11,176 nt of DNA, from assembly GCA_947454745.1 (NCBI GenBank), contig CANGMV010000015.1, positions 1 to 11,176 on the forward strand. The letters are read 5' to 3'. Every line of letters starts with the position of its first letter. Positions within the stretch are counted from its first letter, which is position 1. Shown piece after piece: positions 1 to 6,578 of this stretch. A program made the position numbers and the translations under genes. The notes beneath the pieces are model-generated. The model did no database searches. It saw only the letters and a program-made list of their open reading frames with translations, and was not told where the DNA came from. This DNA is from Bacteroidota bacterium. Lineage in GTDB: Bacteria > Bacteroidota > Bacteroidia > Chitinophagales > Chitinophagaceae.

Positions 1-1128
1 CGAATCGGTGCTACCATCCTCTTTGGTAATTGTTTCTTCTTCGTAAGCGTTAGATAAGATTAACAAAAACATCCTATCCAATCCAATCGAAGTTTCAATA
101 ACATAAGGAATATAATGCTGATTAATCTCCGTGTCAAAGTATTGCATTTTCTTTTTACTAAACTCTTGGTGACGACTTAAATCAAAATCAGTGCGAGAGT
201 GAATACCCTCTACTTCCTTAAAACCAAATGGAAATTCATATTCAATATCCAATGCTGCATCGGCATAGTGCGCTAACTTAACGTGGTCATGAAAACGGTA
301 TTTGCTTTCGGCAATGCCCAAGCTTAAATGCCATTTCATACGTTCGTTTTTCCAATGCTCATACCATTCTTTCTGAGTACCTGGCTTAATGAAAAATTGC
401 ATTTCCATTTGCTCAAACTCACGCATTCTAAATATAAATTGACGCGCAACAATTTCGTTTCTGAACGCTTTTCCTGTTTGTGCAATACCGAAAGGAATTT
501 TCATTCTTGCCGTTTTTTGCACATTCAAAAAATTAACAAAAATACCTTGCGCTGTTTCAGGTCTTAAATAAATTGTACTTGCTTCATCGGTTACAGAACC
601 TAGTTCGGTAGAGAACATTAAATTGAACTGGCGAATCTCTGTCCAGTTGCCCGTTCCACTCACACTACAATGAATTTTATGATCATCGATCAATTTTTTC
701 AATCCTACATAATCATCATTTGCCAACAAGGTATCCATATCGGCAATTAATTTGTCAGCTCCAGCTTGGTCCCCTTTTTCGATTAATTTTTCAGCATGCC
801 CTTCAATTAAATGATCCACACGGTATCTTTTTTTACTATCCTTATTGTCAATTAAAGGATCGCTAAAACTATCCACGTGACCACTTGCTTTCCAGGTAGT
901 AGGATGCATAAAAATAGCAGCGTCAATACCTACAATATTTTCATTCATTTGCGTCATGGAATTCCACCAATAATCACGAATGTTTTTCTTTAGTTGTGAT
1001 CCATAAGGACCATAATCATAAACGGCACTAAGTCCATCGTAAATTTCACTACTTGGAAAAACAAAACCATATTCCTTGGCATGCGAAATGATCGCCTGTA
1101 ATGTATTGTCTGTTGGGGTCTTACTCAT
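1..1128 (-). CDS. glyQS: Glycyl-tRNA synthetase, single-chain class II type (C-terminus missing at window edge)
   Basis: This enzyme charges tRNA-Gly with glycine using ATP in the cytoplasm. The 376 visible residues are in frame to base 1 with no stop, so the gene is cut by the left edge and the anticodon-binding C-terminal domain is not seen. The protein opens with the family's N-terminal stretch (FVFPSSEIYDGL, then YDYGPYG near residues 35-45). Class II motif 2 begins with FRNE at about 222-225 and continues through REFEQMEMQFF near 236-246. This pattern belongs to the homodimeric alpha2 (bacterial/eukaryal-like) GlyRS, not the alpha2beta2 glyQ/glyS form. The start ATG at 1128 is the only sensible one, 26 bp after the upstream MazG-type gene on the same strand. 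It is the last visible gene of a dtd-mazG-glyQS unit. Family assignment is very secure; the gene may also be named glyS. Confidence 0.96.
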   Translation of the reverse strand, partial: MSKTPTDNTLQAIISHAKEYGFVFPSSEIYDGLSAVYDYGPYGSQLKKNIRDYWWNSMTQMNENIVGIDAAIFMHPTTWKASGHVDSFSDPLIDNKDSKKRYRVDHLIEGHAEKLIEKGDQAGADKLIADMDTLLANDDYVGLKKLIDDHKIHCSVSGTGNWTEIRQFNLMFSTELGSVTDEASTIYLRPETAQGIFVNFLNVQKTARMKIPFGIAQTGKAFRNEIVARQFIFRMREFEQMEMQFFIKPGTQKEWYEHWKNERMKWHLSLGIAESKYRFHDHVKLAHYADAALDIEYEFPFGFKEVEGIHSRTDFDLSRHQEFSKKKMQYFDTEINQHYIPYVIETSIGLDRMFLLILSNAYEEETITKEDGSTDS

Positions 1129-1154
1129 AGTGGGCAAAGATAAGGAGGAATCAA

Positions 1155-1496
1155 TTATCGGTGTAATTTTTCGTTATTTACATGGCGAGTCGCGTCCCTA
1201 TTGGTTTTCTTTTGCATGTTTTTCTCCAAAGCGCTTGTTAAATCAACGCCAGTTTGATTGGCTAAGCAAATAAGTACAAACAAAACATCGGCCATTTCAT
1301 CGGCCATTAATAGTTCCTCTTCTTTATTTTTAAAAGACTGATCGCCGTATTTACGAACCATAATACGCGATAGCTCTCCTACTTCTTCCATTAAAATTCC
1401 CAAATTGGTGAGCTCGCTAAAATATTTAACGCCCACAGTTTTGATCCATTGGTCTACTTTTTCTTGTGCCTGTTGAATGGTAATATTATCGGACAT
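1155..1496 (-). CDS. MazG-type nucleotide pyrophosphohydrolase
   Basis: This is a small all-alpha NTP pyrophosphohydrolase of the MazG superfamily, 113 residues, the usual size of single-domain members. The metal-binding signature EExxE...ExxD is visible: EEVGE at 37-41 and E67/D70 within DEMAD. Such enzymes hydrolyse (d)NTPs to monophosphate and pyrophosphate, often removing damaged or non-canonical nucleotides. The exact substrate cannot be read from the sequence. The basic C-terminal tail (about 95-113) looks disordered. The gene lies 13 bp downstream of dtd and 26 bp upstream of glyQS on the same strand, so the three are probably co-transcribed. I give no gene symbol because mazG normally denotes the longer two-domain enzyme. 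Confidence 0.88.
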   Translation of the reverse strand: MSDNITIQQAQEKVDQWIKTVGVKYFSELTNLGILMEEVGELSRIMVRKYGDQSFKNKEEELLMADEMADVLFVLICLANQTGVDLTSALEKNMQKKTNRDATRHVNNEKLHR

Positions 1497-1509
1497 TTTA
1501 ATGATTGAT

Positions 1510-1962
1510 TTATTCTTTATTTTTTGAATCTATCGAAATGGTAACGGGTCCATCATTGATCAACCCTACTTTCATATCTGCGCCAAATTGCCCTGTTTGA
1601 ATAGGTGCCCCTAAGTCTTTTTCCAATTGTTGAATCATCGCTTCATAAAGTGGTATGGAAACATCCGGCTTAGCTGCTGCTATATAAGAGGGGCGATTCC
1701 CTTTTTTTGTAGAGGCATGCAAGGTGAATTGACTCACCAATAAAATAGACCCTCCCGCTTCCAAAAGGCTCTTATTCATTACGCCTTGCTCATCTTCAAA
1801 AATGCGCATATTTACAATCTTATTGGAAAGCCATTCAATATCGGCCGAATCGTCCTCATTTACAATCCCTACCAATACCATCAAGCCTTTTTGGATTTGA
1901 CCAATAATACGCCCTTCGACAGTTACACTTGCCTCCGATACTCTTTGAATTACCACTCTCAT
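1510..1962 (-). CDS. dtd: D-aminoacyl-tRNA deacylase
   Basis: DTD hydrolyses the ester bond of D-aminoacyl-tRNAs such as D-Tyr-tRNA, and in other species also Gly-tRNA-Ala, so it prevents wrong residues from entering translation. At 150 residues it has the family's usual length. Both signature motifs are present: SQFTL at 77-81 and the Gly-cisPro motif GPVT at 138-141 (within NDGPVTI), which together build the chirality-checking active site of the homodimer. The N-terminus MRVVIQRVSEASVTV is canonical and fixes the start. It is the first gene of the minus-strand unit with the MazG-type hydrolase and glyQS, with a candidate promoter about 28 bp upstream. The link to glycyl-tRNA synthetase suits a tRNA quality-control role. 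Confidence 0.96.
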   Translation of the reverse strand: MRVVIQRVSEASVTVEGRIIGQIQKGLMVLVGIVNEDDSADIEWLSNKIVNMRIFEDEQGVMNKSLLEAGGSILLVSQFTLHASTKKGNRPSYIAAAKPDVSIPLYEAMIQQLEKDLGAPIQTGQFGADMKVGLINDGPVTISIDSKNKE

Positions 1963-1990
1963 ACATTCGGTTTTACGCCATGAAGATAAA

Positions 1991-2025
1991 CAAAACTATT
2001 TTCACTAATTTAGCTGTAATTTCAA
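1991..2025 (-). promoter_or_regulatory. Candidate Bacteroidota-type promoter for dtd-mazG-glyQS
   Basis: On the minus strand a TAGTTTTG box (plus-strand 1991-1998) matches the -7 consensus TAnnTTTG. A TTG at plus-strand 2023-2025 lies 24 bp upstream, slightly longer than the usual 17-23 bp spacing. Transcription would begin about 20 bp before the dtd ATG. It is a motif match only, in the short divergent gap shared with the flippase gene. No equally good box is seen for the flippase direction. Confidence 0.4.
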
Positions 2026-2029
2026 TCCC

Positions 2030-3520
2030 TTGAGTAGTATAAAAAAATTAGCAAGCCAAACTGCCTGGTATGGACTAAGTTCCATTGCCGCTAGGTTTAT
2101 AAGCTATTTATTGACCCCCTTTTTAACGTATAAGCTTACCGAAATAGCTTATGGGGAGCAATCTATTGTCTACTCTTTTATCCCTTTTTTAAATGTAATT
2201 GTAACGCATGGAATGGAAACTGCCTATTTCCGTTTCGGTTCTAAGGAAAATGAAGAAAAGATATACCATACCAGTAGCTTCTCAATGATTCTTGTTACTG
2301 CCTTGGTCATTATTGGGCTTGTTTTATGGAGTGCTCCTGTGGCCAATTTATTACAAATAAATTTACACCCCGAATACATTAGTTTAGTTGCCTGGGTGGT
2401 AGGATTGGATGCATTAACCACCATTCCTTTTTCAAGTTTGAGACTCGCGGGCAAGCCTAAGAAATTTGCATTCATAAAAATTGGCGGCATCCTTTTAAAT
2501 ATTTTAGCAACCTATGTATTTATAAGCACCCTTCCACAATATGCAGGAACGCACCCGACTAGTTTTATTGCAAGCATCTACAAACCAGGATGGGAAGTAG
2601 GTTATATTTTAATTGCCAATATTATTCAAAATGTATTTGTGCTATTGTTATTGCAACAAGAAATTAGAAAACTACGCTTCACATTCGACTTTGCATTGTG
2701 GCGAAAAATGATGCTATATTCTTTGCCCTTAATATTGGTAGGCTTTGGTGGAACGATTAATGAAACCATGGACCGTATTATGCTTGGATGGTGGGGGCCA
2801 GGCGAAAGCCCCGATGCCAATAAAGCACTGGCAGGTATTTATAGCGCTTGTTACAAGTTGGCTATTTTAATTACCATTTCGGTGCAAGCATTCCGAATGG
2901 GGGCAGAACCTTTTTTCTTTAAGCAAGCCGAATCGGACAATGCTCCCAAAACTTATGCAAGAGTGATGAAGTTTTTTGTAATTACTTTATGCATTATGTT
3001 TTTAGGCGTTGTTTTATATTTAGATATTTGGAAAGAATTTATACGCAATCCCGAAATGTATGTAGGGCTTAAAGTGGTGCCTATCTTACTAATGGCGAAT
3101 ATATTTTTAGGTGTTTATTACAACTTAAGCATTTGGTATAAATTAAGCAATAACACCATGGCGGGTGCTTGGATTACCTTACTAGGAGCGGCTATCACCA
3201 TTCTCATTAACTATATTGCCATTCCACATTTTGGCTATATGGCAAGTGCCTGGGCCACATTCTTTTGTTATGGCACAATGATGATAGTGAGTTATAAATG
3301 GGGGCAAAAAGTGTATCCTATACCTTACGCTACTAAAAAACTAATTGCCTATTTTGTGATTTGCTTAATGCTATTTGGAATTAATAATTTAGTTCGAATG
3401 GTTTCACAAAACCAACCCTTCAATTATTTATTCGCAACCATTTTATTATTTGCATTCATCGCATTTGTAGCAAGAATAGAAAAGAAAGAATTAAAAACGA
3501 TATTAAATAAACAAAATTAA
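2030..3520 (+). CDS. Polysaccharide/oligosaccharide flippase (Wzx-like, MOP superfamily), TTG start
   Basis: This 496-residue integral membrane protein is made almost wholly of hydrophobic segments separated by short basic loops, consistent with about 12-14 transmembrane helices. It resembles the polysaccharide-biosynthesis flippase family, which moves lipid-linked oligosaccharides across the inner membrane for O-antigen, capsule or exopolysaccharide assembly. The N-terminus (SSIKKLASQTAWYGLSS) is the typical opening of Bacteroidota members. Its initiation codon is TTG at 2030: an in-frame TAA lies at 2006-2008, no ATG follows until residue 62, and starting there would remove the first helices. 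The stop TAA shares a base with the ATG of the next gene, so translational coupling with msrC is likely. The substrate is unknown; no glycosyltransferases lie nearby. Confidence 0.85.
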   Translation: MSSIKKLASQTAWYGLSSIAARFISYLLTPFLTYKLTEIAYGEQSIVYSFIPFLNVIVTHGMETAYFRFGSKENEEKIYHTSSFSMILVTALVIIGLVLWSAPVANLLQINLHPEYISLVAWVVGLDALTTIPFSSLRLAGKPKKFAFIKIGGILLNILATYVFISTLPQYAGTHPTSFIASIYKPGWEVGYILIANIIQNVFVLLLLQQEIRKLRFTFDFALWRKMMLYSLPLILVGFGGTINETMDRIMLGWWGPGESPDANKALAGIYSACYKLAILITISVQAFRMGAEPFFFKQAESDNAPKTYARVMKFFVITLCIMFLGVVLYLDIWKEFIRNPEMYVGLKVVPILLMANIFLGVYYNLSIWYKLSNNTMAGAWITLLGAAITILINYIAIPHFGYMASAWATFFCYGTMMIVSYKWGQKVYPIPYATKKLIAYFVICLMLFGINNLVRMVSQNQPFNYLFATILLFAFIAFVARIEKKELKTILNKQN

Positions 3521-3996
3521 TGGCCGAAGATTTAAGCATACAAAAAGGAACGAAGCAGGAACAATATGAATCCTTGATTCCGCAAATTGAAGCACTATTA
3601 TACGGGGAGACCAATTTGATTGCGAACCTTGCCAATATTAGTGCTGCTTTAAAAGAGCAGTTCAATTGGTGGTGGGTTGGTTTTTATTGGGTAGAACAAG
3701 ACGAATTGGTATTAGGTCCCTTTCAAGGCCCTGTGGCATGCACGCGTATTAAAAAAGGACGTGGAGTTTGTGGAGGTAGTTGGGAAAAAGGCACTACTTT
3801 AATTGTAGCAGATGTAGAAAAATTCCCTGGACATATTGCTTGCAGTAGCGCCTCAAAATCGGAAATCGTTGTACCTGTTTATCATAAAGGAAATATTGTA
3901 GGTGTTTTGGATGTGGACAGTGAACACTTGGCACAGTTCGACGAAACAGACAAATTATACCTTGAGCAAATTGTAGGATTGATTCCCAATATTTAA
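3520..3996 (+). CDS. msrC: Free methionine-(R)-sulfoxide reductase (GAF domain)
   Basis: fRMsr reduces free L-methionine-(R)-sulfoxide to methionine in the cytoplasm, usually with thioredoxin as electron donor, as part of oxidative damage repair. The 158-residue protein is a single GAF domain with the family's diagnostic stretches: WVGFYW near 52-57, LGPFQGPVACTRI at 65-77, GRGVCG at 80-85, FPGHIACSSASKSEIVVP at 102-119 and GVLDVDS near the C-terminus. The three conserved cysteines are C74, C84 and C108, spaced as in the E. coli enzyme (84, 94, 118). The start ATG overlaps the flippase stop by one base (TAATG). The pairing with a flippase has no obvious functional logic and may reflect operon packing only. 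Confidence 0.93.
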   Translation: MAEDLSIQKGTKQEQYESLIPQIEALLYGETNLIANLANISAALKEQFNWWWVGFYWVEQDELVLGPFQGPVACTRIKKGRGVCGGSWEKGTTLIVADVEKFPGHIACSSASKSEIVVPVYHKGNIVGVLDVDSEHLAQFDETDKLYLEQIVGLIPNI

Positions 3997-3997
3997 T

Positions 3998-4038
3998 AAA
4001 GACGGGGCCGGCTTGACTTTGTCTTTAAAAAGTAGCCG
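3998..4038 (+). other. Possible structured RNA element (hairpin with complementary loop) between msrC and tRNA-Leu
   Basis: CGGCT at 4009-4013 and ACTTT at 4016-4020 pair with AAAGT at 4029-4033 and AGCCG at 4034-4038, giving a 10-bp stem with a TG bulge. The loop contains GTCTTT (4021-4026), which is complementary to AAAGAC at 3998-4003, so an H-type pseudoknot or an alternative hairpin is possible. No U-run follows, so it is not a classical intrinsic terminator. It begins one base after the msrC stop codon. It may be a 3'-end structure of the flippase-msrC transcript or chance. Confidence 0.3.
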
Positions 4039-4057
4039 AAAAATTAAAAAAATCAAT

Positions 4058-4065
4058 TAAGTTTG
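4058..4065 (+). promoter_or_regulatory. Candidate -7 promoter box for tRNA-Leu
   Basis: TAAGTTTG fits the Bacteroidota -7 consensus TAnnTTTG and ends 10 bp before the mature tRNA 5' end, a suitable distance for a short precursor leader. I see no TTG at the expected -33 distance, so only the -7 half is supported. Confidence 0.4.
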
Positions 4066-4075
4066 CAACCCCTAA

Positions 4076-4160
4076 GCGGATGTGGCGAAATTGGCAGACG
4101 CACTAGACTTAGGATCTAGCGCCGCGAGGCGTGTGGGTTCGACCCCCTCCATCCGCACCA
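4076..4160 (+). tRNA. tRNA-Leu (anticodon UAG)
   Basis: This is a complete class II tRNA of 85 bases including an encoded CCA. The acceptor stem pairs GCGGATG (4076-4082) with CATCCGC (4150-4156), followed by discriminator A4157 and CCA 4158-4160. The anticodon stem is CTAGA (4103-4107) with TCTAG (4115-4119) around the loop CTTAGGA, giving anticodon TAG at 4110-4112, which reads CUA and related leucine codons. A long variable arm (CGCC/GGCG) and the T-loop sequence GGTTCGA agree with leucine. It stands alone between msrC and tig, with a -7 box before it and a hairpin terminator just after. Confidence 0.98.
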
Positions 4161-4168
4161 AATACAAA

Positions 4169-4194
4169 CAAAAGGCCCTTTTTAGGGCCTTTTG
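4169..4194 (+). terminator. Intrinsic terminator after tRNA-Leu
   Basis: A 10-bp perfect stem, CAAAAGGCCC (4169-4178) with GGGCCTTTTG (4185-4194), closes a six-base loop TTTTTA. The T-run at the 3' side is part of the stem. It starts 8 bases after the tRNA CCA end and probably ends the tRNA transcript before the tig promoter. Confidence 0.85.
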
Positions 4195-4224
4195 TCATTC
4201 TCAAACCCCTCTTTTTATGTCCAA

Positions 4225-4258
4225 TTGGGGCATTATTAGCTTTAAAAACTTACCTTTG
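4225..4258 (+). promoter_or_regulatory. Candidate promoter for tig
   Basis: TACCTTTG at 4251-4258 is an exact match to TAnnTTTG. A TTG at 4225-4227 lies 23 bp upstream, within the known spacing for Bacteroidota primary-sigma promoters. The start of transcription would be about 35 bases before the tig ATG. It lies just past the tRNA terminator, which fits independent transcription. Confidence 0.55.
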
Positions 4259-4299
4259 CCCCCCTTAAACACTACATTAAAGTAGAAAATAGCAATATT

Positions 4300-5661
4300 A
4301 TGGCAACAGTAAAAAGAACCAACATTGCACCGTTAAACGACAAATTAACAGTGACAATTGCAAAAGAAGATTACATCAAAGGCTTTGAAACAAGCTTAAA
4401 AAAGTACTCAAAAACAGCCAATATTCCTGGATTCAGAAAAGGAATGGTGCCCGCTGGATTAATTAAAAAAATGTACGGACAATCCGTTTTTCAAGACGAA
4501 GTTATTAAGACAGTCGAGAACGAGATGAACCAATATATTGCAAAAGAGAAAATCGAAATTTTTGCACAACCTCTTCCTGTTACTGCCGAATTTCCTGCAA
4601 TGGATGTGAACAATCCTAGCAGTTACGATTTCTCCTTCGAAGTGGGCTTAAAGCCAGCTTTCACAATTGATACGAAAGGCATCAAAGCAACACGTTACAA
4701 GATTGAAGTAACCAACGATATGATTAATGCCGAAGTAGAAAGATTACAAATTCGCAATGGCAATATGACGGAGCCAGAAGTTGCTGAAACCGAAGAGAAT
4801 GTTTTAAATGTAACTTTCACCGAATCTGATAAAGAAGGTAATGAAATCGAAGGTGGATTATCGAAAGACAATTCATTATTAATTAAATATTTTGCTCCAA
4901 AAGCAAGAAAAGAATTTATTGGAAAGAAAACAGGTGATGCTGTTACAATTCAATTGGGAAAGGCATTTGAAGAAAAAGAATTAGATATTATTTTAGCGGA
5001 TTTAGGTTTAACTAAGGACCATGCAGATAAGCATTTCAAAGTAACTATTACCAAAGTAGGTATTGTAGAAAAAGCACCTTTAGACGAAACTTTATTCACT
5101 GTAACCTACCCTAATCAAACGATTACGAACGAAGCTGAATTTAGAGAAGCCATTAAAAAAGATATCGAAGGTTATTACGATCAACAATCGCGTAACCAAG
5201 TGCATGATCAAATTTACCATGCATTGATAGACAACACTAAAATGGAATTCCCGGCTGACTTCTTAAAACGTTGGTTACAAACAGGCGGTGAAAAACAAAG
5301 AACAGCCGAAGAAGCAGAAAAAGAATACCCAGTATTCCAAGACCAATTAAAATGGACTTTAATTAGCACACAATTAATCGCTGATCATAAAATTGAAGTA
5401 GTTGCTGAAGATTTAAAAGGGTTCGCAAAACAACAATTAATGAGTTATATGGGCGGACAATTAGGTGCATTAGGCGACAATGACCAATGGTTGGAAGACT
5501 ATGCTGCAAGAATGATGCAAGACAGAAAGTTTGTAGAAGATAGCTACCACCGTATTAGTACTGACAAATTGTTCCAAGCGATAGAAGCTGATGTTACAAC
5601 AAAAGAAGAAAAAATAGCTGCTGAAAAGTTTGCTGAAAAACTACAAAACCACCACCACTAA
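4300..5661 (+). CDS. tig: Trigger factor, ribosome-associated chaperone
   Basis: Trigger factor binds ribosomal protein L23 at the exit tunnel and shields nascent chains. The 453-residue protein has the usual length. The ribosome-binding signature GFRKG is at 44-48 inside the N-terminal tail-binding domain (about 1-115). A divergent PPIase-like domain follows (about 150-250), and the C-terminal part (about 255-450) forms the helical chaperone arms. The central domain does not show an obviously conserved FKBP active site, as is common in Bacteroidota, so isomerase activity is doubtful. The C-terminus ends in an unusual native HHH after QN. The gene is the classical neighbour of clpP-clpX, but here a strong terminator separates it from them and it has its own promoter candidate. 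The ATG at 4300 gives the canonical N-terminus. Confidence 0.95.
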   Translation: MATVKRTNIAPLNDKLTVTIAKEDYIKGFETSLKKYSKTANIPGFRKGMVPAGLIKKMYGQSVFQDEVIKTVENEMNQYIAKEKIEIFAQPLPVTAEFPAMDVNNPSSYDFSFEVGLKPAFTIDTKGIKATRYKIEVTNDMINAEVERLQIRNGNMTEPEVAETEENVLNVTFTESDKEGNEIEGGLSKDNSLLIKYFAPKARKEFIGKKTGDAVTIQLGKAFEEKELDIILADLGLTKDHADKHFKVTITKVGIVEKAPLDETLFTVTYPNQTITNEAEFREAIKKDIEGYYDQQSRNQVHDQIYHALIDNTKMEFPADFLKRWLQTGGEKQRTAEEAEKEYPVFQDQLKWTLISTQLIADHKIEVVAEDLKGFAKQQLMSYMGGQLGALGDNDQWLEDYAARMMQDRKFVEDSYHRISTDKLFQAIEADVTTKEEKIAAEKFAEKLQNHHH

Positions 5662-5701
5662 TACCTAGATGCGTCCTGAACAACGCATTTATTTGATATT
5701 C

Positions 5702-5734
5702 AAGACCCTCACCTATCAAGGAGGGTCTTTTTTT
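5702..5734 (+). terminator. Strong intrinsic terminator after tig
   Basis: A 9-bp perfect stem, AAGACCCTC (5702-5710) with GAGGGTCTT (5721-5729), closes a 10-base loop. A T-run (5728-5734) follows. It lies 40 bases after the tig stop codon and before the clpP promoter region, so tig and the Clp genes are probably separate transcription units with at most partial read-through. Confidence 0.92.
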
Positions 5735-5752
5735 ATCTATTTTAAGGCAAGT

Positions 5753-5769
5753 TTGGCACCGTTTTTGCA
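5753..5769 (+). promoter_or_regulatory. Sigma-54 type -24/-12 promoter element upstream of clpP
   Basis: The 17 bases TTGGCACCGTTTTTGCA fit the RpoN consensus YTGGCACGrNNNTTGCW at all fixed positions except one (C for G at position 8). The invariant GG (5755-5756) and GC (5767-5768) are 12 bases apart, as required. Transcription would start near 5780, about 40 bases before the clpP ATG. The -12 half overlaps the TTG of a conventional promoter candidate. RpoN occurs in many Bacteroidota, but the activator and its binding site are not visible here. Confidence 0.5.
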
Positions 5770-5798
5770 TTAGCTTAGGCGAATAGGTTTTACCTTTA
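5765..5798 (+). promoter_or_regulatory. Candidate primary-sigma promoter for clpP
   Basis: TACCTTTA at 5791-5798 differs from TAnnTTTG at the last base only. TTG at 5765-5767 is 23 bp upstream, the same spacing as at tig. It overlaps the sigma-54-like element, so the two could be alternatives or competitors. The start point would be roughly 15 bases before the ATG at 5820. Confidence 0.42.
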
Positions 5799-5819
5799 CT
5801 TTATTAGAAAAACACATAT

Positions 5820-6506
5820 ATGAACTTAGGCAAAGAATTTGAAAAATACGCTGTAAAGCACCGAGGCATTAGCAGCAACACATTACACCAATATCAAAAT
5901 AGTGTAACCAACCTTACCCCCTATATTATCGAGGAAAGACCCATGAATGTGGCAAGCATGGATGTATTTAGTCGTTTAATGATGGACAGAATTATCTTCT
6001 TAGGTGAAGGCATCAACGATTATGTTGCGAATATTGTGACTGCACAATTATTGTTCTTAGAGAGTACCGATCGTACCAAGGACATTCAAATGTATATCAA
6101 TAGCCCAGGCGGAAGCGTTTATGCCGGTTTGGGTATTTATGATACGATGCAATTTATTGGACCCGATGTTGCAACCATTTGTACAGGTATGGCAGCAAGC
6201 ATGGGTGCCATTTTATTATGCGCTGGTGTGGAAGGTAAAAGAACTGCATTAAAACATAGCCGCATTATGTTACACCAACCAAGTGGTGCAGTAGGTGGCC
6301 AAGCATCTGATATTGAAATTACAGCAAGAGAAATTAAAAAATTAAAACACGAACTATACGAAGTAATCGCTATCCATACACACAAGGATGTGGAAGTTGT
6401 TGCTAAGGATTGTGATAGAGATTTTTGGATGACTGCCGCAGAGGGAAAAGAATATGGCTTAGTAGACGAAGTTTTATTAACCAACCCAAGAAAGCAAAAA
6501 AAGTAG
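5820..6506 (+). CDS. clpP: ATP-dependent Clp protease proteolytic subunit (first paralogue)
   Basis: ClpP forms the barrel-shaped serine peptidase that degrades proteins unfolded and fed in by ClpX or ClpC/ClpA-type ATPases. The 228-residue protein has an intact catalytic triad: S127 in GMAASMG, H152 in MLHQP and D201 in DRDFW. The oligomer-forming strand and turn INSPGGSVYAG (93-103) is canonical. The N-terminus is longer than that of E. coli ClpP (207 residues). Its first ~40 residues (MNLGKEFEKYAVKHRGISS onward) look like the Bacteroidota propeptide removed on maturation. The gene is the first of clpP-clpP2-clpX. It is preceded by overlapping sigma-54-like and conventional promoter candidates and is cut off from tig by a terminator. 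Identity is secure; which paralogue makes the main housekeeping complex is inference. Confidence 0.96.
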   Translation: MNLGKEFEKYAVKHRGISSNTLHQYQNSVTNLTPYIIEERPMNVASMDVFSRLMMDRIIFLGEGINDYVANIVTAQLLFLESTDRTKDIQMYINSPGGSVYAGLGIYDTMQFIGPDVATICTGMAASMGAILLCAGVEGKRTALKHSRIMLHQPSGAVGGQASDIEITAREIKKLKHELYEVIAIHTHKDVEVVAKDCDRDFWMTAAEGKEYGLVDEVLLTNPRKQKK

Positions 6507-6578
6507 TTCCCCTTTAAAAGGGTTGTACTAAATAACCAGCTAAAAGCTAGCATTAACTAATTATTACAAATTGAAATT

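Noticed and set aside
328-567. Plus-strand ORF of 79 residues
   Set aside because: It is antisense to glyQS, whose conserved motifs account for this DNA.
4082-4285. A 67-residue ORF beginning MAKLADALDLGSS across the tRNA
   Set aside because: Its first part is a translation of the tRNA-Leu gene, a well-known false ORF, and it then runs through the terminator and the tig promoter.
6137-6553. Minus-strand ORF of 138 residues
   Set aside because: It lies opposite clpP, which has clear catalytic motifs; its composition looks like an antisense shadow.
6507-6578. CCCTTT/AAAGGG near-palindrome between the two clpP genes as a terminator
   Set aside because: The loop would be one base and no T-run follows. 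The genes are in the same direction and probably co-transcribed.
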